A stretch of 64,000 nucleotides of DNA. Source: Polaromonas sp. (GTDB taxonomy: Bacteria; Pseudomonadota; Gammaproteobacteria; Burkholderiales; Burkholderiaceae_C). The stretch's first letter is position 1. Each line of letters begins with the position of its first letter. The notes beneath the pieces were generated by a model. That model was not told the origin of the DNA, ran no database searches, and saw nothing but the letters and a program-made list of their open reading frames with translations. Below, in pieces: positions 17,710 to 25,704 of the stretch. The translations under genes and the position numbers were made by a program. The stretch lies in contig JAUXPP010000141.1 in the NCBI GenBank assembly GCA_030683705.1, forward strand, positions 52,495-116,494, written 5' to 3'.

Positions 17710-18303
17710 TCAGTTGTTGTTGTTCACGAAGCCGCCGGGGTTCGCCGTTTGCGGCTGGGCCTGCACCGGGACCGGCAGCGGCTCGACCGCGCGGCTGCTC
17801 AAGGCCGCTTGGGCCGCGAACTGGCGCGCCTGGTCGGCGTCCTGCCGCAGGGCCTCGGCCAGCACCACGGCGGTCGGGTTGGGCTGGGCCCGCGCCAGGT
17901 CTTCGGCGCCGAGTCCGCGTATGCCGACGGTGGAGGTGGCCGTGACCGTGCCGCCCTGGGCGCTGCCCTTGTTGAAAAAGCTGGTCAGGCCGCGCAGTGC
18001 GCCGGCGCCGACGCCCGCCGGTGCCGCGCTGGCGGCAGAACCGACGTCGAACATGTGGACCCAGCCCGAGGCGCCCTCGGACGTGCGCACCTGGATCCAG
18101 GCGCCTTGCCGTGCGCCGGAGCGAGTCACCGGCGTGCGCGCGGCCAGGGGGGCCAGGCTGCGTGAACTGTCACCGGGGGCCTCGCGCAGCTCGGCAGCGC
18201 GCTTGACCAGCAAAGGCTCGGTTTGCGCCTGGACTCCTGCGCCCGCGAGCAGCAGGACACAAGAGACCAGCCCGTGCAGGCGGTTGAATTTACTCAGTAT
18301 CAT
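17710..18303 (-). CDS. Secreted SH3-like domain protein
   Basis: A 197-residue exported protein. It has a signal peptide ending near GAGVQAQ, then a bacterial SH3-type fold (LREAPGDSSRSLAPLAARTP, then GAWIQVRTSEGASGWVHMFDV) and a Gln/Ala-rich C-terminus. Such domains bind cell-wall peptides or act as adaptors. It precedes the M48 peptidase gene by 11 bp and starts divergently from the SDR gene, 36 bp away. The pairing suggests an adaptor for the peptidase; this is inference. Confidence 0.8.
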   Translation of the reverse strand: MILSKFNRLHGLVSCVLLLAGAGVQAQTEPLLVKRAAELREAPGDSSRSLAPLAARTPVTRSGARQGAWIQVRTSEGASGWVHMFDVGSAASAAPAGVGAGALRGLTSFFNKGSAQGGTVTATSTVGIRGLGAEDLARAQPNPTAVVLAEALRQDADQARQFAAQAALSSRAVEPLPVPVQAQPQTANPGGFVNNNN

Positions 18304-18480
18304 GGCCGCTCACTTTCACGAAACGAAGCGGGAATTATTATGGATTTGGGTATCGCAGGCAAATGGGCGCTGGTGTGCGGCGCGAGCAAGGGGCTGGGCC
18401 TGGGCTGCGCCCAGGCGCTGGTGCGCGAGGGCGTGAACGTGCTGATCGTTGCGCGGGGTGCCGAGGTGCTGGAAGCCGCT

Positions 18481-18533
18481 GCTACCAAACTGATAGCTGG
18501 CGACGCACGGACGACGGGGGCGACGGTCCAATT
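18481..18533 (-). repeat. Mini-palindrome repeat inside SDR gene
   Basis: Core GCTACCAAACTGATAGC (18481-18497) with a diverged arm to its right. It is read from the opposite strand relative to most copies and encodes ATKLIAGDA in the SDR frame. Confidence 0.5.
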
Positions 18534-18711
18534 TGTTGCTGCGGACATCACCACCGCCGAAGGCCGCGCCGCGGTGTTTGCGCAGCGCAAGGACTTCGAC
18601 ATCGTTGTCACCAACGCCGGCGGCCCGCCGCCGGGCGACTTCCGCGACTGGGACCGCGATGCCTGGATCAAGGCGCTCGATGCCAACATGCTGACCCCGA
18701 TCGAGCTGATC

Positions 18712-18714
18712 TAG
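18712..18714 (+). other. In-frame amber codon in SDR gene
   Basis: TAG in the context GAG CTG ATC TAG GCC ACG. A CAG Gln codon is expected, so a single C-to-T change explains it. Confidence 0.8.
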
Positions 18715-19170
18715 GCCACGGTGGACGGCATGGCCGAACGCGGTTTCGGCCGCATCGTCAACATCACCTCTGCTGCGGTCAAGGCGCCCATCGACATCCT
18801 GGGCCTGTCCAACGGCGCGCGCAGCGGCCTGACCGGTTTTGTCGCCGGCGTGGCGCGCACCAGCAAGCTGGCGGGCAGTGGTGTGACCATCAACAACCTG
18901 TTGCCCGGCGCCTTCGAAACCGACCGCCTGCGCGTCACCATGCAGGGCGCTGCCAGCAAAAGCGGCCAGCCGGTGGATGCCATCATGGACGCGCGCCGCA
19001 AGACGATTCCGGCCCGGCGTTTTGGCACGCCGGAAGAGTTCGGTGCCATCTGCGCGTTTTTGTGCAGCACCCATGCGGCCTACATCACCGGCCAGAACGT
19101 GCTGGCCGATGGCGGCGCGTATCCCGGGACCTACTGAGCCGGGCCAGGCCTGGCGCGTTGCAGGCATGCC

Positions 19171-19686
19171 ATGTCCGGCCTGCTGAGAAACCTGCTGACC
19201 CTCATGGGCGCGCTGTGGCAGCACCGCAGTGCGGCTGCGCAATCGCGCACGCTGGTGCATTTTCGGGTCACGCCGCTGGACACCGGCTTGGCCACCCTCA
19301 AGAGCGATCGTTACCTGCAAATGGCGGAAGCCGCGCAGCTGGACTACGGCATCAAGACCGGTCTGCTGCAGGACATGCTGCGCCGGCGTTGCAGTTTCGT
19401 GAATGCCTCCCAGCTGGTGCGCTTCGCCCGGCCGGTCCGCCTGTTCAATCGGGTGAGCGTGGCGTCGCAGGTGATTTATGCCGATGCCACATTCGCTTAC
19501 TTCCAGCATGTGTTCATGGTCGGGGCAGTGCCGCACGCCGAGGTGTGGGTGAAGATGAAGTTCAAGAGAGGGCGGCTCACCATCGCCCCCGGCGAATTGC
19601 TGGGCAGCTTCGCCGGCCCCAAGCCGGCCCGGCTGCAGCATTGGGACGATAGCCTGGCCGCGCTGGCGCAGGATCTGCGTGCCTGA
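19171..19686 (+). CDS. Hotdog-fold acyl-CoA thioesterase family protein
   Basis: A 171-residue protein with the 4HBT-type hotdog pattern: FRVTPLDTGLATLKSDRYLQ, a central helix (AEAAQLDYGIKTGLL) and late strands (VWVKMKFKRG). The resemblance is to the THEM6-like/DUF4442-type thioesterases, which hydrolyse acyl-CoA or act on related thioesters. It starts 33 bp after the SDR gene and ends 3 bp before the thioredoxin-like gene, so all three probably share a transcript. Substrate unknown. Confidence 0.78.
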   Translation: MSGLLRNLLTLMGALWQHRSAAAQSRTLVHFRVTPLDTGLATLKSDRYLQMAEAAQLDYGIKTGLLQDMLRRRCSFVNASQLVRFARPVRLFNRVSVASQVIYADATFAYFQHVFMVGAVPHAEVWVKMKFKRGRLTIAPGELLGSFAGPKPARLQHWDDSLAALAQDLRA

Positions 19687-19689
19687 ACC

Positions 19690-20022
19690 ATGGCCTTTTC
19701 AGACCGTTTCGCCGATCCCGAACCGCAGCGTGCGCAGGTGGATGCCTGGCCCGGCCCTGCGGTGCTGGAGTTCGGCACGGCCTGGTGTGGTTTCTGCCGC
19801 GGCGCGCAGCCCCTCATCGCGGCGGCCTTTGCCGGCCATCCCGGCGTGCACCACCTCAAGATCGAGGACGGCAGCGGGCGCCGTCTGGGCCGCTCCTTCG
19901 GCATCAAGCTGTGGCCGACGCTGGTGTTTCTGCGCGACGGCCGTGAGATGGCGCGGCTGGTGCGGCCGGCGCGTGAAGCGGATGTCGCCCGGGCGCTGGC
20001 CGCGATTGACCCGCCGGCCTGA
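19690..20022 (+). CDS. Thioredoxin-family protein
   Basis: A 110-residue thioredoxin fold with active site WCGFC (a CxxC with Gly-Phe in place of Gly-Pro) and the cis-Pro segment LWPTLVFLRDG. There is no signal peptide, so it is cytoplasmic. The non-standard dipeptide should shift its redox potential; family knowledge supports this but does not fix the role. It is the last gene of the SDR-thioesterase-thioredoxin run and converges on the MFS gene with a 19-bp gap. Confidence 0.87.
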   Translation: MAFSDRFADPEPQRAQVDAWPGPAVLEFGTAWCGFCRGAQPLIAAAFAGHPGVHHLKIEDGSGRRLGRSFGIKLWPTLVFLRDGREMARLVRPAREADVARALAAIDPPA

Positions 20023-20041
20023 GCCAGCCCCCTGATCCGCG

Positions 20042-21262
20042 TTAATCCGCCGGCGCTGGCAGATGCTGCAAGTCCCGAATCCTGGCGTTGACGATCAGGC
20101 CGGCCTGCACCACAAAGCCCGCCAGAGCCAGCACCAGGCAGGCCGGCTCGCCCCATGTGGCACCGACAAAACCACCGAGCGCGGCGCCGACCGGACGGGC
20201 GCCGGTGTTGGCCGTCAGAAAAATCGCCGACACACGGCCCAGCAGGGCACCGGGTGTGACGGTCTGGCGCAGTGTGGTGGAGGTGATGGTCCAGATGATC
20301 GGGCCGGCGCCGAAAAGGAAAAAGGCCAGCCCGGCCAGCAAGCCGGATGGCAGGACCAGCGTGACCACCATGGTGAGGGCCGCCAGCACCGAAAAGGCCG
20401 GCCCCAGCTGGATGGCGCGGCCGAAAGGCAGCGTGGCGACAATACGCGGTGCCAGCAGCGCGCCCGCGATCATGCCGACGCCGTAACAAGCCAGCGTCAG
20501 GCCCACCGCGGCTGCACTCAGGCCGAGCAGCCGCAGCGCATACGGCACATAGGCCGCCTGCAGGACAAACCAGGACAGGTTCCATGCCACGGCCGTCAGC
20601 AGAATCGGCCGCAACAGCTCATGTCGCCAGACGAGTTGTGCACCGTCCCGCAGTTCCAGCAGCGGATGGCGCGTTGCCGCCGCCGGGCGCGCGGGTTCCG
20701 TCAATTGCAGCAGCAGGGCCAGCGCCGCTACCGACAGCATCGCGGCGAGCACAAATGCAGCCGGTGCACCGGCCCATGCCACCAGCGCCCCGCCCAGGGC
20801 CGGGCCACCCGCAAACGCAGCGCTTCTTGCCAGTTCCAGCCGGCCGTTGGCCCTGGCCAGGGCCTGGCGCGGCACCAGCGAGGGCAGCAGCGCCGGTGCC
20901 GCCACGCTGAAGCCCACGGTGCCTGCGGCGCCAACAAAGCCCAGCAGAGCCAGCAGCGCGATGGAGGGTTCACCGACAACAAGCAGCGCCAGCAGGGTGA
21001 GCAGGGACAGGGCGCGCAGTGCTTCGGCCGCGGCCATCATGCGTCGCCGCGAACCGCGGTCGGCCAGCAGGCCCAGCGGCATGGCCAGCAGCAGAAACGG
21101 CAGGGTTTGCGCCGCGGCCAGCAGCCCGATGTCGCCGGGCCCGGCATCCAGCAGCAGCACGGCGACGATGGGCACAGCCGCCAGGCTCAGTTGCTCGGCC
21201 GATTGCGCGGCGAGGTTGGCCCAGCCCAGGGTGGCCATGGATGGCGGAAGCTTGGCAGTCAT
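20042..21262 (-). CDS. MFS transporter (exporter-like)
   Basis: A 406-residue membrane protein with 12 hydrophobic helices. The loop 2-3 signature appears as GLLADRGSRRRMM, and the first half ends at VAWAGAPAAFVLAAM. It resembles the EntS/MFS_3-type exporters that release siderophores or drugs, but the substrate cannot be read from sequence. It starts 86 bp from the divergent RIO kinase gene. Confidence 0.85.
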   Translation of the reverse strand: MTAKLPPSMATLGWANLAAQSAEQLSLAAVPIVAVLLLDAGPGDIGLLAAAQTLPFLLLAMPLGLLADRGSRRRMMAAAEALRALSLLTLLALLVVGEPSIALLALLGFVGAAGTVGFSVAAPALLPSLVPRQALARANGRLELARSAAFAGGPALGGALVAWAGAPAAFVLAAMLSVAALALLLQLTEPARPAAATRHPLLELRDGAQLVWRHELLRPILLTAVAWNLSWFVLQAAYVPYALRLLGLSAAAVGLTLACYGVGMIAGALLAPRIVATLPFGRAIQLGPAFSVLAALTMVVTLVLPSGLLAGLAFFLFGAGPIIWTITSTTLRQTVTPGALLGRVSAIFLTANTGARPVGAALGGFVGATWGEPACLVLALAGFVVQAGLIVNARIRDLQHLPAPAD

Positions 21263-21348
21263 GGGTTGTGTCGGGAAATGCCCATCTTCGCGCGGGTGTG
21301 TGCAGGCGGCTGGCCGTTTGCGGACCCGTGAGCGCGCACAATGGGTGC

Positions 21349-22209
21349 ATGAAAGCTCCCCCCAGACTGCAGTCCCTGATCGAGGAAGGCCTGATCGACA
21401 GTGTTGTGCGCCAGCTCATGAGCGGCAAGGAAGCCATGGTGTACGTGGTGCGTTGCGGCGACGACACGCGATGCGCCAAGATCTACAAGGAGGCCACGCA
21501 GCGCAGCTTCCGCCAAGCGGTGGACTACACCGAAAACCGCAAGGTCAAGAACAGCCGCCAGGCGCGGGCCATGGCCAAGGGCACGAAGTTTGGCCGCCAG
21601 GCGCAGGAGGCGGCCTGGCAAAGCGCCGAAGTCGATGCGCTGTACCGGCTGGCCGCCGCCGGTGTGCGTGTGCCCACGCCCTACAACTTCCACGACGGCG
21701 TGTTGCTGATGGAACTGGTGACGGACGAGCGCGGTGACGCCGCGCCGCGGCTCAACGATGTGCTGCTGACGCGCGAGCAGGCACTGGCGCATCACGCGAT
21801 GCTGATCCGCCAGGTGGTGCGCATGCTCTGCGCCGGCGTGGTGCACGGCGACCTGTCGGAGTTCAACATCCTGCTGGGCCACCAGGACGGGGTGGACGGC
21901 CCGGTGATCATCGACCTGCCGCAGGCCATCGACGCTGCCGGCAACAACCACGCCGCCCGCATGTTGCTGCGCGACGTGGACAACCTGCGCCATTTTTTCG
22001 GCCGCGTCGCGCCCGAACTGCTCGCGACCGACTACGGCCTCGAAATCTGGGAGTTGTACCAACGCGGCGCGCTGCAGGTCGACACGCCGCTGACCGGCCG
22101 TTTCGAGCGCCGGACCGCGCCGGTGGACATGGGCAGCGTGTTGCGCGAGATCGACGATGCGCGCGCCGAAGAGGCCGCGCGGCGGGTACGCATGCAGCTT
22201 GCGGGCTGA
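21349..22209 (+). CDS. RIO-type serine protein kinase
   Basis: A 286-residue RIO kinase. It shows the ATP-binding lysine region (RCAKIYKEATQRSFRQ), a long flexible loop, the catalytic loop VVHGDLSEFNILL with Asp and Asn, and a metal-binding IIDLPQAI segment replacing the classical DFG. RIO kinases act in ribosome maturation in archaea and eukaryotes. Bacterial members are widespread but poorly understood. The start at MKAPPRLQSL fits the family. It is monocistronic, with divergent and convergent neighbours. Confidence 0.87.
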   Translation: MKAPPRLQSLIEEGLIDSVVRQLMSGKEAMVYVVRCGDDTRCAKIYKEATQRSFRQAVDYTENRKVKNSRQARAMAKGTKFGRQAQEAAWQSAEVDALYRLAAAGVRVPTPYNFHDGVLLMELVTDERGDAAPRLNDVLLTREQALAHHAMLIRQVVRMLCAGVVHGDLSEFNILLGHQDGVDGPVIIDLPQAIDAAGNNHAARMLLRDVDNLRHFFGRVAPELLATDYGLEIWELYQRGALQVDTPLTGRFERRTAPVDMGSVLREIDDARAEEAARRVRMQLAG

Positions 22210-22248
22210 GCTGCAGCCGGGCGCCACGGCCCGGCGGGTCGAAGCGTG

Positions 22249-22617
22249 TTACTTCGCTGCTGTGGGCGACACGATGTGCCAGACCCCACCGCTGCCGTTG
22301 CCGTTGCGGTCCCCGGGCTTGGCATCCCCGGCGAAGTAGTACAGCGGTTTTCCATTCACCGTCCACTGCTTGCCGCCCGCCGCGTCGATCAGGCCGAAGT
22401 TGCCCGTTGCCGTGGCGCCAGGCTTGGCCATAAAGGCCGGCCATGCGGCCAGGCAGCCGCCTGCGCAGTTGCTTTTGTTGGGCGCGTCCTTGTCGAAGGT
22501 GTAGACGGTGCGTCCGGCGGCGTCGGCCAGTGCGCCGTCCTTCACCACGGGTTGTGCCTGCACGCCAAAGTGCAGAAGCGTCAGCAGGGTTGCAGCCAGG
22601 AGGGTGTGCTTGTTCAT
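22249..22617 (-). CDS. Secreted protein with lipoprotein-15-type repeats
   Basis: A 122-residue exported protein. It has a signal peptide (ATLLTLLHFGVQAQ) and two copies of the family repeat: GRTVYTFDKDAPNKSNCAGG with CLAAWP, and NGKPLYYFAGDAKPGDRNG ending GVWHIV. These small periplasmic proteins have no firmly established function. The two Cys in the first repeat may form a disulfide. I chose the start that gives the signal peptide. The lipobox is not convincing. Confidence 0.83.
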   Translation of the reverse strand: MNKHTLLAATLLTLLHFGVQAQPVVKDGALADAAGRTVYTFDKDAPNKSNCAGGCLAAWPAFMAKPGATATGNFGLIDAAGGKQWTVNGKPLYYFAGDAKPGDRNGNGSGGVWHIVSPTAAK

Positions 22618-22800
22618 GATCAGGTCTTCCTTGTAAGTTGTCACCAGCAGGTGTACCAGCGGAACGCGACATTGCGTTCTGACCCTACTCACGCCGGAAG
22701 AAGAAATTTGGACGCAAGGCGCCGGAATTATTTTCCCGCGGGCTGCCATTGGCTTCGCGCAGGCCAAACCCGGCAGGCCCGGGCCGGGCGGACGCTTGCG

Positions 22801-23724
22801 TCAGCTCAGTGATCCCCGGACCGGCGCGCGCCGCGATGACACCACAATCCCGCCGACGATCAGCACAAAGGCGATGCCGTGGTACAGCTGCGGCCATTCG
22901 CCGAGAAAGGCGGCTGACATCAGCGCCGCGAACAAGGGCGTGAGGTTGGAGAAAAAACCGGCGATGTTGGGCCCGACGCGCTGCACGCCCACGCCCCAGC
23001 AGCGGTAGGCCAGGATGGCCGGGCCGACGGCCACGTAGAGCAGGGCGGCGGCCAGCGGCCAGCCCCAGACGATGCGGGCGTCCGTCAGTGCCCACTCACC
23101 GGCCGCAAACAGCCCGGACCAGCCCAGCCCGAACACCATCTGCGCCATCAGGAAGGCGGCCCAGTCATGGCGGATGTCGGGCGGGTCTTTTGGCTGCGAC
23201 AGCATCCAGCTGTAAAAGGCCCAGGCCAGCGTGGCCAGCAGCACATACACATCGCCGGGCACCAGCCGGATCTGCGCCAGCAGCGCCCACTGGCCGCGCG
23301 CCAGCACCAGCAGCACGCCGGCAATCGACAGCAGCGCGCCCAGCACCTGCCGGCGCGAGATACGCTGGCCGAAACACAGCGCGCCTATGGCCAGCATCCA
23401 GACCGGCACGCTGGAGGCGACCAGGGTGACGTTGAGCGGGGTCGAGGTCTTCAGCGCCAGGTACTGCAGCGCGTTGTAGCAGCCCACACCCAGCAGGCCC
23501 AGCACCGCGAAGCGTTTCCAGTGGGGCCACAGGCTGCTGCCGGGCCGCAGCAGCCAGCCGGCCAGCGGCAGCAAAATCACAAAGGCCAGCGCCCAGCGCA
23601 GGAAGTTCAGCGTGATCGGCGGCACCAGTTCGTGCACCAGCCGCCCCACCACCGCGTTGCCGGCCCACAGCAGCGGCGGTACCAGCAGCAGCAGGGCAGT
23701 GCGAAAATCCAGTCCGGTTGTCAT
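22801..23724 (-). CDS. EamA/DMT-family transporter
   Basis: A 307-residue protein with ten membrane helices in two EamA repeats, opening with LLLLVPPLLWAGNAVVGRL. Members export metabolites or amino acids. The chosen ATG gives a normal-length protein; the frame extends 30 codons upstream into the gap before the divergent quinone oxidoreductase gene. It is not closely similar to the DMT protein near 15.2 kb. Confidence 0.87.
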   Translation of the reverse strand: MTTGLDFRTALLLLVPPLLWAGNAVVGRLVHELVPPITLNFLRWALAFVILLPLAGWLLRPGSSLWPHWKRFAVLGLLGVGCYNALQYLALKTSTPLNVTLVASSVPVWMLAIGALCFGQRISRRQVLGALLSIAGVLLVLARGQWALLAQIRLVPGDVYVLLATLAWAFYSWMLSQPKDPPDIRHDWAAFLMAQMVFGLGWSGLFAAGEWALTDARIVWGWPLAAALLYVAVGPAILAYRCWGVGVQRVGPNIAGFFSNLTPLFAALMSAAFLGEWPQLYHGIAFVLIVGGIVVSSRRAPVRGSLS

Positions 23725-23879
23725 GCGGGAACTGTAACCATGTGCCTGCCGCCTTGCTGAAAAAAGCCTGAACGCCCGGCGCTGCCGCGGGATGGCGCGG
23801 CATGCGGCCAGCAAGCCCGCTGGTTTCGTGGCAGGATGCAGGCCGCACTCTTCTTCAACCGCATTTCAAGGAATTCACC

Positions 23880-24875
23880 ATGGCCATGACCCGCTCCAAA
23901 GCCGTCCGTATCGACCAGCACGGGGGGCCCGAAGAGCTCAAGCTGGTGGACGTGGAGGTCGGCGAGCCCGGGCCGGGCGAGATCCGCATCCGCCACAAGG
24001 CGGTGGGCCTGAACTACATCGATATTTACCAGCGTGCCGGCGTGTACAAACTGCCCATGCCGCTGCAGCTCGGCATGGAAGCCTCGGGTGTGGTCGAGGC
24101 CGTCGGCGAGGGCGTGACCCACCTGAAGGCCGGCGACCGCGCCGCCTATGCCAGCCAGCCGCCCGGCAGCTACTGCGAAGTGCGGGTCATGCCGGCCAAA
24201 TGTGTCTGCAAGCTGCCCGACGACATCTCCTTCGACACCGGCGCGGCCATGATGCTCAAGGGCCTGACGGTGCAGTATCTGCTGCGCCGCACCCAGCCCC
24301 AGGGCGGGCTGCAGGCCGGCGACCACGTGTTGTTCCATGCTGCCGCCGGCGGCGTCGGCCTGATCGCCTGCCAGTGGGCCAAAGCCATGGGCCTGCAACT
24401 CATAGGCACGGCCGGGTCCGACGACAAATGCGCGCTGGCGAAGGAGCACGGCGCAGCCTTCACCATCAATTACGCGAAAGAAGATTTTGTGGCGCGCGTC
24501 AAGGAGATCACCGGCGGCCAGGGCGTGAAGGTGGTGTACGACTCGGTCGGCAAGGACACCTTCCTGAAGTCGCTGGACTGCGTGCGGCCATTCGGCCTGG
24601 TCGCCAATTTCGGCAACGCTTCCGGCAAGGTCGAGCCGCTGGACATCGGCCTGCTGGCGGCCAAGGGCTCGCTGTATGTGTCGCGTCCCACGCTGTTCAC
24701 CCACATCGCCAACCGCGAGACCACGCAGGCCATGGCCGATGATCTGTTTGCCATGGTCGGCAGCGGCAAAGTCCGGATTCCCATCGACCAGCGTTTCGCC
24801 CTGGCCGATGTGGCCGAGGCGCACCGCTCGCTGGAAGCGCGCAAGACCACCGGCTGCACCATCCTGACGCTCTGA
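23880..24875 (+). CDS. NADPH:quinone oxidoreductase family protein
   Basis: A 331-residue zinc-independent medium-chain reductase. It has an N-terminal GroES-like domain (KAVRIDQHGGPEELKLVDVE) and the nucleotide-binding motif HAAAGGVGLIACQWAKAMG near residue 150, and it lacks catalytic-zinc cysteines. It reduces quinones or related enones with NADPH. Start at the ATG giving MAMTRSKAVR. The NUDIX hydrolase gene follows after 12 bp and is probably co-transcribed. Confidence 0.92.
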   Translation: MAMTRSKAVRIDQHGGPEELKLVDVEVGEPGPGEIRIRHKAVGLNYIDIYQRAGVYKLPMPLQLGMEASGVVEAVGEGVTHLKAGDRAAYASQPPGSYCEVRVMPAKCVCKLPDDISFDTGAAMMLKGLTVQYLLRRTQPQGGLQAGDHVLFHAAAGGVGLIACQWAKAMGLQLIGTAGSDDKCALAKEHGAAFTINYAKEDFVARVKEITGGQGVKVVYDSVGKDTFLKSLDCVRPFGLVANFGNASGKVEPLDIGLLAAKGSLYVSRPTLFTHIANRETTQAMADDLFAMVGSGKVRIPIDQRFALADVAEAHRSLEARKTTGCTILTL

Positions 24876-24887
24876 TTGGAACTGCGC

Positions 24888-25694
24888 ATGGACCCGCACT
24901 GGCTGACGGCCCTGCGTGCCAGTGGCCAACGGGCACCGGTGCGGCCGCGCCTGCCGCTGCTGGCCGGCGACGCCATCATCGGTTCGGTGGAGCCTGATTT
25001 TTTAAGCCAAATCAGACTCCAGCCCATATTCGACGGGCGTGAGCAGCTACTAAAAACAGAGCATGCCGGCGGCCCGGCCTGGCGCCTGCTGGGTGAACCG
25101 ACCGCTGCGCTGGGCGCGCTGGCGCTGGCTTTGCGCGACGCCGGCCTGGCCCACGCCTGGCGCGACGAGCAGCTCGCAGTGACCGATGGGCAGGGCAGTC
25201 GCATCGCCAGCGTGGAGCGCGCCGTGGTGCGTGTGCTGGGCATCCCGACCGCCGCGGTGCACCTGATCGGCCAGGCGGAAGACGGCCGCTTCTGGGTGCA
25301 GCAGCGCGCCTTCGACAAGTCCAACGACCCCGGTATGTGGGACACGCTGATGGGCGGCATGATCAGCGGTGCCGACACGCTGGCCAGCGCCCTCGAGCGC
25401 GAAACCTGGGAAGAGGCCGGATTGCGGCTCGAGGACCTGCGCGACGTGGTTCGCGGCGGCCACATCGACATCCGCCGGCCCTGCGACGACGGCCACGGCG
25501 CCGGCTACGTGATCGAACGCATCGACTGGTACCACTGCACCGTGCCCGACGGGCAGGTGCCGGTGAACCAGGACGGCGAGGTCGAACAGTTTGTGTTGAT
25601 GGATGGTGGCGAGATGACAGCCCGGATGCATGCCGGCGAGTTCACCAGCGAAGCCGCGCTGATCCAGGCGGCGCTGCTGGAAGCGGGCCGCTGA
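24888..25694 (+). CDS. NUDIX hydrolase with DUF4743 N-terminus and inserted repeat
   Basis: About 268 residues. The C-terminal NUDIX box is complete (GGMISGADTLASALERETWE, then EAGL). The N-terminal part resembles DUF4743, found in thiamine-pyrophosphokinase-related NUDIX enzymes active on damaged thiamine diphosphates. Between the N-terminal helix and the core, a mini-palindrome repeat (25004-25062) is translated as about residues 40-59, including LQPIFDGREQLLKTE. The frame stays open. It is convergent with the MFS gene, 10 bp away. Confidence 0.85.
   Translation: MDPHWLTALRASGQRAPVRPRLPLLAGDAIIGSVEPDFLSQIRLQPIFDGREQLLKTEHAGGPAWRLLGEPTAALGALALALRDAGLAHAWRDEQLAVTDGQGSRIASVERAVVRVLGIPTAAVHLIGQAEDGRFWVQQRAFDKSNDPGMWDTLMGGMISGADTLASALERETWEEAGLRLEDLRDVVRGGHIDIRRPCDDGHGAGYVIERIDWYHCTVPDGQVPVNQDGEVEQFVLMDGGEMTARMHAGEFTSEAALIQAALLEAGR
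25004..25062 (+). repeat. Mini-palindrome repeat inside NUDIX gene
   Basis: Arm AAGCCAAATCAGACTCCAGC, then CCATATTCGACGGGCGTGAG, then core GCTACTAAAAACAGAGC. One of the best-preserved arms; the right half of the core is diverged. In frame with the gene. Confidence 0.7.
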
Positions 25695-25704
25695 GACGCC
25701 ACGC

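Larger units (their letters stand above)
18340..19137 (+). pseudogene. SDR-family oxidoreductase interrupted by an in-frame TAG
   Basis: A short-chain dehydrogenase/reductase of 265 codons, intact except for TAG at codon 125 (18712-18714), in the stretch TPIELI-stop-ATVDGMAERGFG where relatives have Gln. The frame is unchanged on both sides. The NAD(P)-binding GASKGLGLG and NAGG motifs are present. The usual YxxxK catalytic pair is replaced by LSNGARSGL, as in a known atypical SDR subgroup. A mini-palindrome repeat encodes about residues 48-65. It is either a recent pseudogene, a sequence error or a suppressed amber. It diverges from the SH3 gene. Confidence 0.75.
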
